64,000 nucleotides of DNA from Hexactinellida sp. DTS-2022. Taxonomy: Eukaryota; Porifera; Hexactinellida. Shown in pieces: positions 23,394 through 35,109 of this stretch. The position numbers were made by a program, and so were the translations under genes. Position 1 is the first letter of the stretch; each line of letters opens with the position of its first letter. The notes under the pieces were generated by a model that saw only the letters and a program-made list of their open reading frames with translations, did not search any database and had not been told where the DNA came from. The stretch spans positions 1,922,001 to 1,986,000 of the forward strand of contig JAPNXP010000004.1 in NCBI GenBank assembly GCA_028753945.1. The letters run 5' to 3'.

Positions 23394-23546
23394 CAGGCGT
23401 GTCAAACTGGTGGCCCGCGGGCCATTTGTGGACCGCCGGTTGCTCAGATGTGCCCCGCAATCCATTAAAATATCTGGAATATGTCCCGGGTAAAGGGCTG
23501 GGGTTATGAAATTGGCCCACTATTCGAATCGAGTTTGACACACCTG
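23394..23546. mobile_element. 153-bp hAT MITE, GTGTCAAACT family
   Basis: Ends CAGGCGTGTCAAACT and AGTTTGACACACCTG with a GGCCCGCGGGCC palindrome just inside the left end. The flanks TTTGAAGC and TTTTAAGG match at 6 of 8 positions, an eroded 8-bp target duplication. Confidence 0.8.
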
Positions 23547-23599
23547 TTTTAAGGAGATCGAATATCAAATTAATGTATATTTATTAAACAATGCAAAAT

Positions 23600-24470
23600 A
23601 CTTGTTTAAGCATTCCAAACTATACTTTAACTTAATACACTATCTATCCAATTCCGAAGAAAAAATTGGAATCGGACATTTTTCGACCTTTTTGACGTCA
23701 CCAAAGGTCAAATTCATCGTCTTATAGAATAATATTGTCATAGAATAACCAATTATTGTAAATTCATGAAAATGGATAAATTTTAGTTTAGCCACTCCTA
23801 GCTATACTTTGACATGTCATCTATCCAAATCCGAAAGAAAAATTTGATTCGGCCATTTATTTGACCTTTTTGACGTCACTAAAGGTCAAAATCACCGTAA
23901 TTTTTTACAAATACATTCCGTAAGAATTTCCTGGGAGTGACCTTTGTATTCTTATGTGTATCTCAAAAAGTATCAATCGTAGGGAAAACTATCCCTAAAA
24001 AATGATCCTTGTCAGTTGTTCCTGGGATTATGCCGTGTAGATTTTCAACTTTAAGTCTTAAGTTCAAACTTAACTTCTTAGTAAATACGGCCCCTGATAT
24101 TTCATTTACGAAAATGTCAAGATTGATCTCACTGCTCGATAAGGCGCTATCCTTAGAGGAAAAGGCCTGAATACATTATTGTACTGGATAATTACTATAA
24201 ACAGACTTGCTTGAAAATATTTTTAAGATGCTATAAACCATAGCCTACTCCATCATAAGGCCTCCCATCAAAACACCAAAATTGGACTAGGGATGCGGTC
24301 GAAGATAGATGTGTTATTAATACAAAGTTTTAGAGTTAATAATTATATAATGCCAAATTTCTGATAAAATCGAGTGATTATTTGAAAATCTTTTGAAAAA
24401 AAGAATTAAATCGATAGATATCGCAAATTCTGTGTGGCATAATCCCTTGTACTAATGTAGTAGAGTTAAG
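23600..24470. repeat. Repeat with TGACGTCA-centred palindromes
   Basis: Two successive copies carry CCTTTTTGACGTCAC and AAAGGTCAAA. The stretch to 23975 recurs inverted at 44150-44720; 24335-24470 recurs in direct orientation at 44735-44890 (GATAAAATCGAGTGATTAT). No coding. Confidence 0.7.
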
Positions 24471-24522
24471 CACTTCCTAGTACTATGTTTCTTTTTAATA
24501 GTTAGATATTTAATTTTTCTCA

Positions 24523-27500
24523 ATGCCAAACTGTTCTGCCCCTGGTTGTAGGGGTAATTATACCCCAGAAGAGCGCGTCCCAGTTTTTAAACTTCCAGAT
24601 GGTCCACCTGAGTTACGACATGTCTCGATACCTGCTCTCCATCGTGAGGATATTTCTGACCTCAAAATGGTGTATGTGTGTGCTAAGCATTTTCCGATGG
24701 AAGATATTCAATATTTTCACACGGTACCCAGAGGAGATGGCACATCCTATGAGGTCCCGCGAGGAAGACCCAAATTAATCCTTGCGCTGTCCCCTCTCTC
24801 CTTCCTGGTTGTCCGTCTTATTATTCATCTACCCCCCTTAATTAGAATCAAACGAACTCGGTTCTCTTACGACTCCAAAGGAAGATTTATTGAACCAAGC
24901 AACTAATCTCAGCTTTAGATAAGAGAACACAGAAATGGAGAAGTTTTGTGTTGACGAAATAAGTTAGCTTTAATAACAATCCCAACTGACTGGTTAGTTT
25001 GGATTCAAACAGATAATTGTATGAGATTTTTTGCCTAAGATGGAAAATCATAATATTTGTGCAGATGTTTCTCTTGAAATAAATTATTTTTATATGTGAA
25101 CGGATATATAATATTATACATATGGGAGGATCAGGGAATTATACAGGACTCAAATTGAACGCTCCTAATTGCCCTAAGGTGACTAGAGTAAGTATTTTGT
25201 ACGCCTAAAAGGTTAGTTTTGTATTACTCTATGGGGAGTTTCGGCAGTTTTCGCGCTCCTAAACGCAAACATAGCCAAATTTATACGCCTCTAGGCGTAT
25301 GGCGCGCTCCTGGATAAACCCCTGGGGAGGAGTCCATTTCTCTCTCACTTATCTCTATCACTGATATCCGACAAATTGAAACGCTGTTTACAGAGATTAC
25401 TCTGAAAATTAGCTCTTCCCCTCAGAAGAAACATCCTCACCATATCTCTAAAGCAAAAGAACATATTGAGGAGGCCATATGTAATCTATTAGATAGTGAT
25501 GAAACAGAATCCAATTGTTCCGATTTGCCAAGATTACAATTCATTCTTGGCCTACTAGCGAATGTGGGTATTTACAAGAAGAGAAGGTGATATAATGTTT
25601 ATACACAAATTCTGGCCATAAAAACGCATCTGGTTTCTCCTGCCAGTTACAAATTCTCCAAAGTTCAGAATGCATTTCTTTTCCACATGTTCACACATTA
25701 GAAAAGTTGTCTCTTCTTTTGGGCTGGAAAACGACTCTTGTACTTACCTTAGGCAGGTAACTTCTTCTTTTAATTCTCAAGAGAAGAATGTAATTAATCA
25801 GATGGATGAGATCCAAGTTAAGTCTGATATCTCATATAAGGGTGGAAAAATATTTGGTCCTAACTTATCCCCTGAAAACCCCACAAAAACTGTATTTGCT
25901 ATCATGGTTTCTAGTTTACACAAAAAATGGCCCTGTATCTCTCGTTTGATACCTTGCGCATCTATATCTGCTGAAAACCTTTTTCCTATAATTAAGTCTT
26001 GTATTTTGGATATCGAATCTTCCGGTTTGAAAGTACAGATTATTTCTACCGACAATTACCCTTTAAACGTGAACTTATTCAAGATATTTTCTCCAACTCA
26101 ACAGTTAGAGACTAGTGTACCACACCCTTCTGATAATGAAAGAAAACTCTATGTTACTTTTGACTTTGTGCACATTTTGAAAAGTATTCGAAACAACTGG
26201 TTGAATCAGAAAGATATTCTGAAAACCTTTCACTTTCCCAACTTTAGAACATTAAGCTGGATTACTGTGTGTATCCTGTTCAAGTTTACTAAGCATCTTT
26301 TAGTGATGTGCGTCTCCTCTATAATTTAGAGAAATAATCCTTAGCTAAGTTAACTCCTAGCTTGACTATCAAAGCTTGTTATCCTTCTGCTATTGAGCGC
26401 CAAAATGTGAAACTTGTTTTGAAAGTATTCAACGATTTAACTGTTGCAGCTCTGAAGTTACAGAATGAACTCCGTAACCAAGAAGACCGAAACAATACAC
26501 ACGACTTTGTTGAAATGCTTCTTCAAATTTGGAAACTGTTCAACAAAAATTCTCCACTAAAGGTAAACGTTTGAATGATGATATCTCAAGACATCTAACA
26601 TACCAGGATGAACGATTTTCATTCTTAGCTTGTGTTGTTATTTGGTTAGAGACTTGGCTGGCCTTGCCAGGAAATGTAGGAAAGTTAAGTAAACAAACGT
26701 TTACTAGTTTTAAACATGCTTGTACTGTATTGCCTCAGATAACTAACCATTAACTGGATTTTGTGATTTAACTATCTTTTGACATCCTTTTTACAGACAG
26801 ATCCATTGGAACATCACTTTGGCCTGCATCGTATGATGTCAGGTTAAAACTATCATATCTCGTATCTTCAAATCCTTGAAACTGAACGCCGTCTCAACTT
26901 ATCCAACATATTAAGATGTTTGCTTCACAACAAGACTGTGGCTTATATTCAATTCAGACATTTATTGATTCATACTCATCCTTTGATACGAATAATGGCG
27001 ATGAAATCGATGTCCAACTTGTCTGGGATGAAATTGATGAACTAACTTCCATTGAATGTAGTTTACAGACTCTTCACTCATTAGCTTTTATTGCTGGTTA
27101 TGCAGTACATAAATATATTTAATACCTCAGCCATGTCATGATTGCATTGATCTTTTGACCATTTACAAAGACTTTATCTTTGATGAAGATTCACAAACCG
27201 AGTTCAGGCTTTTGCAATTAACTGACCGTGGTGACCTAAAGTATCCATCTGAGTTAATCCTCGAATCTATAGAAACTTTATGGAAGACGTTAATTACAAT
27301 TGAAAGCAAAGAAAACTTGTTGGCGATATTGATGCAAGGATCATCCAGAAAAATCATTGTGAAAGTAACCTTTATATTCTTAGAAGAGACTGATGCGATT
27401 GCTAAATCGAGTTGCATTTCTTGTGGTGTCTCTATTTTGACTATCCTAAAAATCTTATTTTCACTTGCGCCAACTGTTTACTAGCTAACAAGGTTAAAGA

Positions 27501-27563
27501 TTATAACTCCGCTGTTACATCTAAAGGTATAGAAAATCGAATACTGAAGAAGTTCTCACATTA
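24523..27563 (+). pseudogene. Decayed THAP/P-element-like transposase
   Basis: The first frame (24523-24906) has a THAP zinc module: C4, C9, C53 and H56, followed by PRGRPKL. The Trp normally between the Cys pairs is replaced. After several shifts, 25330-25590 gives a helical linker and 25664-25760 gives FPHVHTLEKLSLLLGW, like the LPHVRTL region of THAP9. 25670-26329 supplies DEIQVKSDISYKGG (first Asp region), STDNYPLN and DFVHILKSIRNNW, the P-element-type Asp/His motifs. 26362-26753 is the helical insertion domain. 26795-26850 holds DPLEHHFGLHRMMSG with the likely catalytic Glu. The C-terminal zinc-like CISC and CANC segments end near 27563. Many shifts and stops make it inactive unless some gaps are introns. 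A relative of the THAP part lies at 10862-11352. Confidence 0.8.
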
Positions 27564-28160
27564 ATGAAATACACCAGAAGGCTACTCTTCTATTATTATT
27601 ATTGTTATTTGAATCAACATTATTCTTTATGTATTCTTATCATTGAGGTAAAGTGAGCAATAAAGACTCAATAGAGAAAATCTAAGTTGTTAATACGTAA
27701 TTTATTGGATACCTATAATGTAATACGTATTATACGTATACCTTACTTATAATATCGAGCTCATGAAATTTCCTTTGAACAACTTTCTGTTGAATCGTTA
27801 TTATTTTATTGTTAATCGACTCATAGTTTTAGTCTGTATAGTACAAATTTGATTATTTGCTAGAATCTTGTATTTACAATAATATTACTAATATGCTTTA
27901 CTGAATTACTTCGAAAACATTCCTGGTTGATCATGGATTAGCGTATAATGCGTGCTGATTGATAGCGTATAACGTATATTACGTATTATACGCAATACGC
28001 GTATTAAACAACTTAGGAGAAAATCTATTAATTTACTAGAATTATTTATTATAACAGGCGTGACCTTCGTTATATAGGGCCTTACTACTACTCCGAACCA
28101 TGGATTACTTAAATGCCATTGATTATTAGCTGACATATCTTTATCTCAATAGCTAGTAAT
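27564..28160. other. AT-rich gap with TACGTAT-rich patches
   Basis: 27690-27745 and 27945-28015 are rich in ATACGTATTATACG-like near-palindromes. Nothing coding is seen. Confidence 0.6.
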
Positions 28161-28525
28161 GACAGACCTGAGAAATGCATTATAATTGTATAGGAAGTTA
28201 GGAACATTATATCAAGGCATACATAACACCCTTTAGAATTGTGATATATCACCATTTGATTGCGTAATCGCTATTTTTCGTGGGAATTATCGTGTTTTTA
28301 TAGCCTGCTTTTAACATAGTTAAACGCGTTATATATGTTCAAAATTCGAACATGTGGAAGTCCATAACTGGTTGCATGAAATTATAAATGGAATGTTGAC
28401 ACATTCCTCGGTTTCCAGGGAAATGCAAATTTCCTAAATGAGCCATAACTCAAAAACTATCTATTTTATGTAAACTATGCTAATACTGATCTATCCGCAA
28501 TAGGTAACTTCCTATTCATTGATAA

Positions 28526-29206
28526 CTAGCGCGCTTCGCTTGCTAGGTTGCTTCGCGGCAGAACACAACCACACACCAACCGCTTCGCGGTTGGTGTGTG
28601 GTTTATATACTCCTAATATTTATTATAAAGCGTAAATAGGCCTAAATAGTCAAATTTAACAATGTGAAATTTTAGTGATTACGTCATCATGCGATAATGA
28701 GTAAACATATTGGTGATCTGGTGTGACAAATGTGTCTGCATCATTAATGTACATGTTCTATTAAATTTTCAGATTTTTATCTCTTAGAGGGCTCGAATTA
28801 TGTGCGATTAAGTGAATTTTCAGGGTTCTCGAAATGTGACAATGTCGTCATAACTTGTCGAAGTGTGACAAATTTTGAGTGGAAACCTCAACTTGTTGGC
28901 GGGTGCCAAAAGTTACCCCTATATGCCAAAAATCACATTTGGAAACTGTCCACTTTCTTCAATCAACTCGTAACATACAAACAAATATATATATATATAT
29001 ACACCCACCCAGGCTTGTGTTTTAATAGTACAGTGGATGCCGGTTATAAGCACATCGTCGGGAACTGCACTTGATGTGCTTATAGCCAACATGTTCTTAT
29101 TACCGACATAAATTATACAGGGATATGGCAACCGTTTCCAACAGTGTGCTTATATCCGATATGTTCTTATAACCGGTGTGCTTATATCCGACATCTACTG
29201 TATATA
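28526..29206 (-). mobile_element. Non-autonomous Helitron with a MITE in its 5' end
   Basis: The minus-strand 3' end CTAG is at 28526, with the GCGCTTCGCTTGCTAG end and ACCACACACCAACC hairpin as in the 9258 copy. The 5' end ATACTATTAAAACACAAGCC is cut by the MITE at 29031. The flanking A lies at 28525. Confidence 0.8.
29031..29200 (+). mobile_element. 170-bp pogo-like MITE, GGTTATAAGCACA family
   Basis: CAGTGGATGCCGGTTATAAG on the left, complementary TTATATCCGACATCTACTG on the right, TA on both sides. It sits precisely in the Helitron 5' terminus. Confidence 0.85.
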
Positions 29207-29209
29207 TAC

Positions 29210-29326
29210 ATTTTCTAGGCCTGACTTCAATATTTTTTGAGATAATGAGATTATTAGTACTTAATTCCTTATATGGTATTACACTCATTATCTCAAAGAT
29301 TATTCAAGTTAGGCCTAGAAAATGTA
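29210..29326. repeat. Palindrome at the fold-back centre
   Basis: CATTTTCTAGGCCTGACTT...AGTTAGGCCTAGAAAATG, with TTTGAGATAATGAG repeated in mirror form inside. Probably the original loop of the fold-back element. Confidence 0.8.
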
Positions 29327-29879
29327 TTATCAATGAATGGGAAGTTACCAATTGCGGATAGGTCAGTATTAGCATAGTTTACATAAAATAGATAGTTTTT
29401 GAGCTCATTTTAAGAAATATGCATTCCTTGGCAACCGAGGAATGTGTCAACATTCCATTTATAATTTCGATATATTTCATTCAAATAGTTATGGGCATCC
29501 TCATGTTCCAATTTTGAACATTTATAACGCGTTTAACAAATTATTTTTGGGGGCCTCCTCCTTTTCCCCCACACAGCCTCCTTATCCTCTCCATTCATAC
29601 AGTGTTAACCGCATATCTATATCCATTCAATCGGCTCCCATTTTTTAATTAAGTAGCCTTCGTATGTGTGTAACGACAAAAGAAAATGAGCATCGCATTG
29701 ATGCGTCCTGCTAATGCGGTTCCCAATGTACAAAAAAAACTGTCAAAGGTAACTACATTAAGTTGCACTAAATTACACTAACTAGAAAATTAAACAGTAT
29801 TACAGTTAACTCCAGTCCTTATACGTAATTTGACTATACAATAGTCAAAGTAATCGATATATTGAAATTCTCTTTTTGG

Positions 29880-32800
29880 CGAGGATATTTATTTTGGACA
29901 TAATCTGAAGTTGTTCCATAAGTCTTATAATTCGTGTTCATCATTGATACCACAGATTGATAGTGATCGAAGTAGTTTTGGATATAAAGGATGATGTAGG
30001 ATTATCTGTGGCTCTGTGCAAACTTTAACGCACTTCGTGAATTATTGACTCTTTCGTTTTGTAGACATTATTGGCAACGTAGACATCGGCATCCAGAATA
30101 GCAGAAGCAGCATAAATTACCACATCAGTTCCCCAAATGGATTCACGATTCATAAGTTTTTGTGTGGTAATGTATTTACACGGTGTCATTCGTTTAGTTT
30201 TAAAATACAATCCTAGTTTCCTTGTTCCTCACTGGCGATAAATTGAGAGATGATGGAGCGAAGTTGTATGTGGCTGTTTTCACTTTGCATCGAAATATAC
30301 AATTACCATCTCCTTCGATATGTTCCGCTTCCCAAAGTTCACAACCTCTAAGTGACTTCCCAACGCTAATATATGGTTGTCTGCAAACTGATTCAAATGA
30401 TATTCCCAACATATCACATTTACTACGCTGCCAATTTTCATAGATCACAGTGATCCTTGGGTCCATCGGTGTGTCGTATGGATTACGGAGCGGAACTGCG
30501 TCGTGAAATGATTCTCATAGCATTGTGTTTAGATACTGCATTCCCTAAAAATATTAATTTGTTTACAATTTAATTAATATAAGAATGATTTTAATGTCAT
30601 AACCTGCTTTGATATACTGAACAAACATACTAATTTTAATTGAATTGAGTAGTATGAGTGTATTGTCCGATTATTTCATCTTACCACGAAATACACTACT
30701 TTATGTGTGTATCTAGCACGTTGGGTATCTGTATAGCTGGGGTAGATATCTGTTGTCCATCCGAGTATAATCTCCATAATATCTCTCTTCTACAATAAAT
30801 GGGTAAAATGATAATTTGTAGTTTTCGTATGAATCATTGTTAAATTACAACTTCCTCTTCTTTTCCACCATCCAAATTCTCGAATAACATCTTGTTGGGA
30901 GTGAAGTTGTGCGCTTTGTTGACTTATTGTGCAACTCTTCATGTAGAGGAGTCATGAAGGTCTGCCCACGTATATTCTGCATTAGGATTTCCTACAAATG
31001 ACAACATTGTAAGAATATTATTACTGGATGTTACAAATATTCTGGATTGACGTAAATTGAGGTACAAAGCTAAAGTAACAATTAGTGTCAATAAAGATTA
31101 CACTCAATGAATTAGACTGAGATGTGAGAACCGAAACTTACTTTTAAGTTATTAAGGTGTTAAAATACGTATAGATTCGTAGAAAATCCGAAGAGATTCT
31201 GGTACATCTAAAAAAGGAATATTTTACTGTTAACACTATTTTATCTTTTAAATAACAACTCAATCACAATGAATTTCCCTGTGAGGTGTTGATTCCTATG
31301 CTAGTATCGAGGCTTACTTTCTTCTTAGTATTCTTGGGACTAGAGAAATTTCGAAGTAAGGTCTTGTGATATGGATTGGAATGTTTTTGTCCTTCTTCGT
31401 TCCTAAGTCTGTTTTAGAAATTGTACATGCATACCTACCAACCTATTTGAGTGATATCCCTGTACAGGGCTCCAATTTTCCCTGTACATTGGCCAAAATC
31501 CCTGTACACCTCACAAAAGGTTTCTCGCTCGCTCGTCGAAGGAATTACTATACACTTACACAGAAATTAATTACACCGACCAAGACAAGATAGTATTTAG
31601 TGCAATTTTTTGCACATTCCCTGTACGCTTGAATAAATATATAAACCAAGTTGTGCCTTTATGTGGTCAATACATAATGCATGGAAGAATACACTATCAT
31701 AACTGTAGACATTTTTAGGCATTATTTGACTCATAATTAGTAATTAAAAATCCCTGTACGCCTGTACAGAACAGCCAAAATGGTAAAATTCCTGTACTGT
31801 ACAGGGAATCCCTGTACGGTTGGCAAGTATGAAATGGCTTTCTGTTACTCTCTCAATGTGTAAGGCCCAAGATGTTTCGTTTGCTTCAGGGAATTATCCA
31901 GCAGCGCGAGACCTTTCGAGCATGATATTTGGAAAATTTGAATTTAGGAGCGCGAAAATTTGGTATCTTCTCCTATACCGTAACATTAATTTGTGATTTA
32001 GGTGTATGATAATTGGATCAGACCAGGATTTGGAGCGTATTAACAAATGGCTGTATAATACACTGGTATGCTTCTTTGTTTTGGGCATGTGTTTTAGTTT
32101 GGGCATGTTGGTATGGATGATCTTATCATCCTTCTTTAGAGGTGCACTAATTACAGAGAATAATTATAATCGAAAGAAAGAATCGAACATTAGTAACAAG
32201 ATAGACTGTGTAGTATGTATGAATTAAATATCGTCATAAGTTCAACTAACCGATTATTGTTAACTTTCTTATCATATTGTATCTTCTGTTAGAGTTGTTT
32301 AAAATTGATACAGTCCATTGCTGATGGCTATGTAGAAGTTCGAGATTCATCGATGTTGCTAACTGCTTCGAGGGGATGATGTCGTATATTCCATCGATAT
32401 CATCTAGTGCATCTGTGACTTCAGGGAAAATCGATTCTTCCAAATCAGTCTTCCTCATCGTTGGTATGCAGGTTGTAAATGGTAGACAAGAGATCTTAAT
32501 GCCGGAACTATCTTCCCCACATAACCTAGAATGGAGTTTGGCCGAGGGATCTTTTCTTGTAGTAGTTAGTTAATTGCAAGCACAGCCTGTTTCAGCAGTT
32601 TGGATCAATGATCGCCTATCTGACTCTCCATTTTAATCAGTTTTCTATATGGATAATTCGTTAAATGGGTCTAAATTTTATATTACAAAATACTAACTGT
32701 TTCATAATCTTGTTGTGCACTTCGACTAAGCCTTTATCCATCGGGTGGTAAGCATGAGTGCTACGATCGTCTATACCAAATTTTGTTTGAATTCCTTAAA

Positions 32801-34225
32801 TATCTGTTAAATACAAAAATATAAATACAATAAATAAATACAAATAACAATACATACTATAATGTTTGTGTCTAAATTAGATAGTTATATAACACTAATC
32901 TAACAAACAGTTACATTATACTACTCACATTGCTTGTGAACTATTTGCCCTGGTCGTGCTGCATAATATCAGGTAATCCCATATCGAGATAGATGTCCTT
33001 CAGATTCTGAATAAGTTCTCGTGAAGTCTTAGTCTTGAGAGGGCGTACTGCAACATATTTGCTCAGGTAGCATACAGTGAATAGAATGTGTTTATAGCCG
33101 TCTTCACTCTCAGGGAGGTCGCATATAAGGTCCATTCCTATATGTCTCCACGTTTTAGACGGAGGTGGTATTGGTTGGAGTTTATTTTGCGGTTGAGGTG
33201 GCAAGGCTGCTGTCATCTGACATATATGGCAAGTCTTTACCAGTAATAATATAAGAAAGCCATTACTATTGTATGATTAAATATGTAATGCTATGTTACA
33301 AAGCTAAGTGAATAGTTAAAAAATCATTCTGAATTTGCGATTATTTTCCACTGAGATACAGCCACATTTCCTTATGTACCACTTGTCCCACAAGTAGCAC
33401 GTAACATAGACACAGATGCCACTTTATGGATAATTATTGGATAAACATGACTTAAAATCATATTGTTATGATATTTATAATTATATTACAAGATAAAGTC
33501 ATTTGAGAGTAGTTTAAATCAGCAGGCTTTATTACGCAAACGAGAAGTACGTATATTGTAATATCAGGAATAAAAAGTCAGTAGTTCAAATAGTTTTGGT
33601 GGATTAGTATACATTTAGTTAGAATGCATCATAACATTTAAAATGATTCAAAAATAAAATAGCCCAATTGAATAATAAAAATAAATGTTCAAATGAAACG
33701 AGATAGGAAGGAAATTTTTATAAAGTATGAACAAAATACAGAAGTGGTCCGGCCAAAGATGGACTATCCTTTATAATAATGTCACTGTAAATGGCAAATG
33801 TTCCAGCCATGACCGAACCACGTGCTGCCTAGGAATGTATACCGGATAATTAAACTCACATATTCTTTAACGTCTTGGGAAACGCCTTCCCATGTGTATT
33901 TTTGCTGAACTGAATGTAGGGTCGTATTTATTCCGGGATGACCGACTTCGTCATGGAACTTCTCATAGATGCTGTCCAAATCTGTCTCTGTACCTTCCAC
34001 TTCTACTCTCTAAAGGGAGAATATATTAAACCATGGAATATGTAAAATGGTCTAGGGGAATAAGGAAGTCAATATTACCTTGAAAAGTCTGTTGGTATCT
34101 CCAATAAAATAGGAAGACAATCTTCTTTTGTAGGTCCATTTTGTCTGACGTGAAGCTTGAGATGCCTCAGGATATTTTTCTTCGCGAATAAAGGGAATGA
34201 TTTCGTCATAATCATTTGGATTCAT
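29880..34225 (-). pseudogene. Ginger1-type transposase: integrase plus OTU protease
   Basis: Exon 1 (34225-34079) is intact: 49 codons with an N-terminal YP-type motif (IIPFIREEKYPE), ending at a GTAATA donor. Exon 2 (34009-33860) is exactly 50 codons between AG and GTGAGT, with the zinc-site histidines in FHDEVGHPGI. Exon 3 (33234-32929) is 102 codons; it begins TCHICQ, the second half of the HHCC zinc site, carries the core Asp in HIGMDLICD and Asp in QHDQGK, and has one in-frame TAG just after. Exon 4 (~32812-32695) carries the catalytic Glu in GLVEVHNK but has a one-base shift. Later parts give MPKLKHMPKTKK (31894-32106), then an OTU-like domain with GDGNCIFRC (30200-30466) and the His region LYIQNYFDHYQSVVS (~29930). 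It is colinear with the 47519 element. Terminal repeats were not found. Confidence 0.85.
31430..31831. mobile_element. MITE, CCTGTACAGGG family, in the Ginger1 relic
   Basis: CATACCTACCAACC at the left and GGTTGGCAAGTATG at the right are inverted, and both ends repeat CCCTGTACAGGG. Another piece of the family is at 57170-57290. No clean target duplication is visible. Confidence 0.65.
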
Positions 34226-34385
34226 TTCAAAATAAGAAAGGATTTTATTGTTTATTTGTTGTAAATGAATAAGACAATTAACTTTTTTTTAATATATACT
34301 TCAGACCCTACTCCAACGCAGGGTTAAATAGTTGTTTAAATACTTTGTTAATTACATATGCATATATATGCAATCATTATAAATA

Positions 34386-34644
34386 CCGTATTTCCCTTAA
34401 TAAGCGACCCGGCGCTTATTGTTTTCGTGGGCCAAAATTATCGTGAAATATTTGTGAAAAATCGAGAATATAATATTAGGTCGGCTCTAATGGTTTCCAC
34501 CAACAGTAAACCTACCAAAGTTATCAAAATCAATGGAATCATATTACAGTGATCAACTAATGTGTATAAATTTTATCATGCCAATGTCATTTTTATTGAC
34601 CCGGCGATTATTCAAGCCCCCGGCGCTTATTCGGGGAAATACGG
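34386..34644. mobile_element. 259-bp MITE, CCGTATTTCCC family
   Basis: CCGTATTTCCCTTAATAAGC and GCTTATTCGGGGAAATACGG face each other, flanked by TA. GGCGCTTATT repeats occur inside both ends. It lies between the Ginger1 relic and DCTN4. Confidence 0.85.
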
Positions 34645-35109
34645 TACTTGAATTTATTTTCTGAAGTATCTTTATCAATAAGACGCATTTTTTAAATTTC
34701 CAATTTCTGAAAAATTCATTATTTCCCTCCCCTTAATTAATGACACAAAACAATCAAATTAACGCTTGATCACTGATTATAGATAATTGTTGAGTACAAA
34801 TTATTATTTAGACTTTTTAGAGAGTAGATTAATAATTATTACAATTTACAGTGATTACCTCGATGGTGTATCCACTAAAGTATAACTAGTATATACTACT
34901 ATTGTATTTATGAAAGCCATTTAGGTAAGCTCCACATTTGCATTCGAGGATGTAAAGATCAAATTCCTAACCGATGAGTAGAAAAATTCGCATCCAGATC
35001 CACAAAACTTCGCTTCCGTCCCATCCCTATTACTTAGCATTGCTAAATCTTTACCTGATTCTTATTTTCTGATATTTTTCTGATTATATATTTCCCAAAC
35101 TTTTTAGAG

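Larger units (their letters stand above)
28323..29536. mobile_element. Fold-back element interrupted by a Helitron
   Basis: 28323-28524 is repeated in reverse complement at 29326-29536: AAACGCGTTAT, GGAATGTTGACACATTCCTCG, AAAACTATCTATTTTATGTA and GCGGATAGGTCAGTA-type words occur in mirror order. The centre holds a hairpin (29210-29326) plus the 28526 Helitron. A diverged relative is at 45640-45960. Confidence 0.75.

Noticed and set aside
25798..26055. 85-aa minus-strand frame
   Set aside because: Antisense shadow of the P-element-like catalytic segment.
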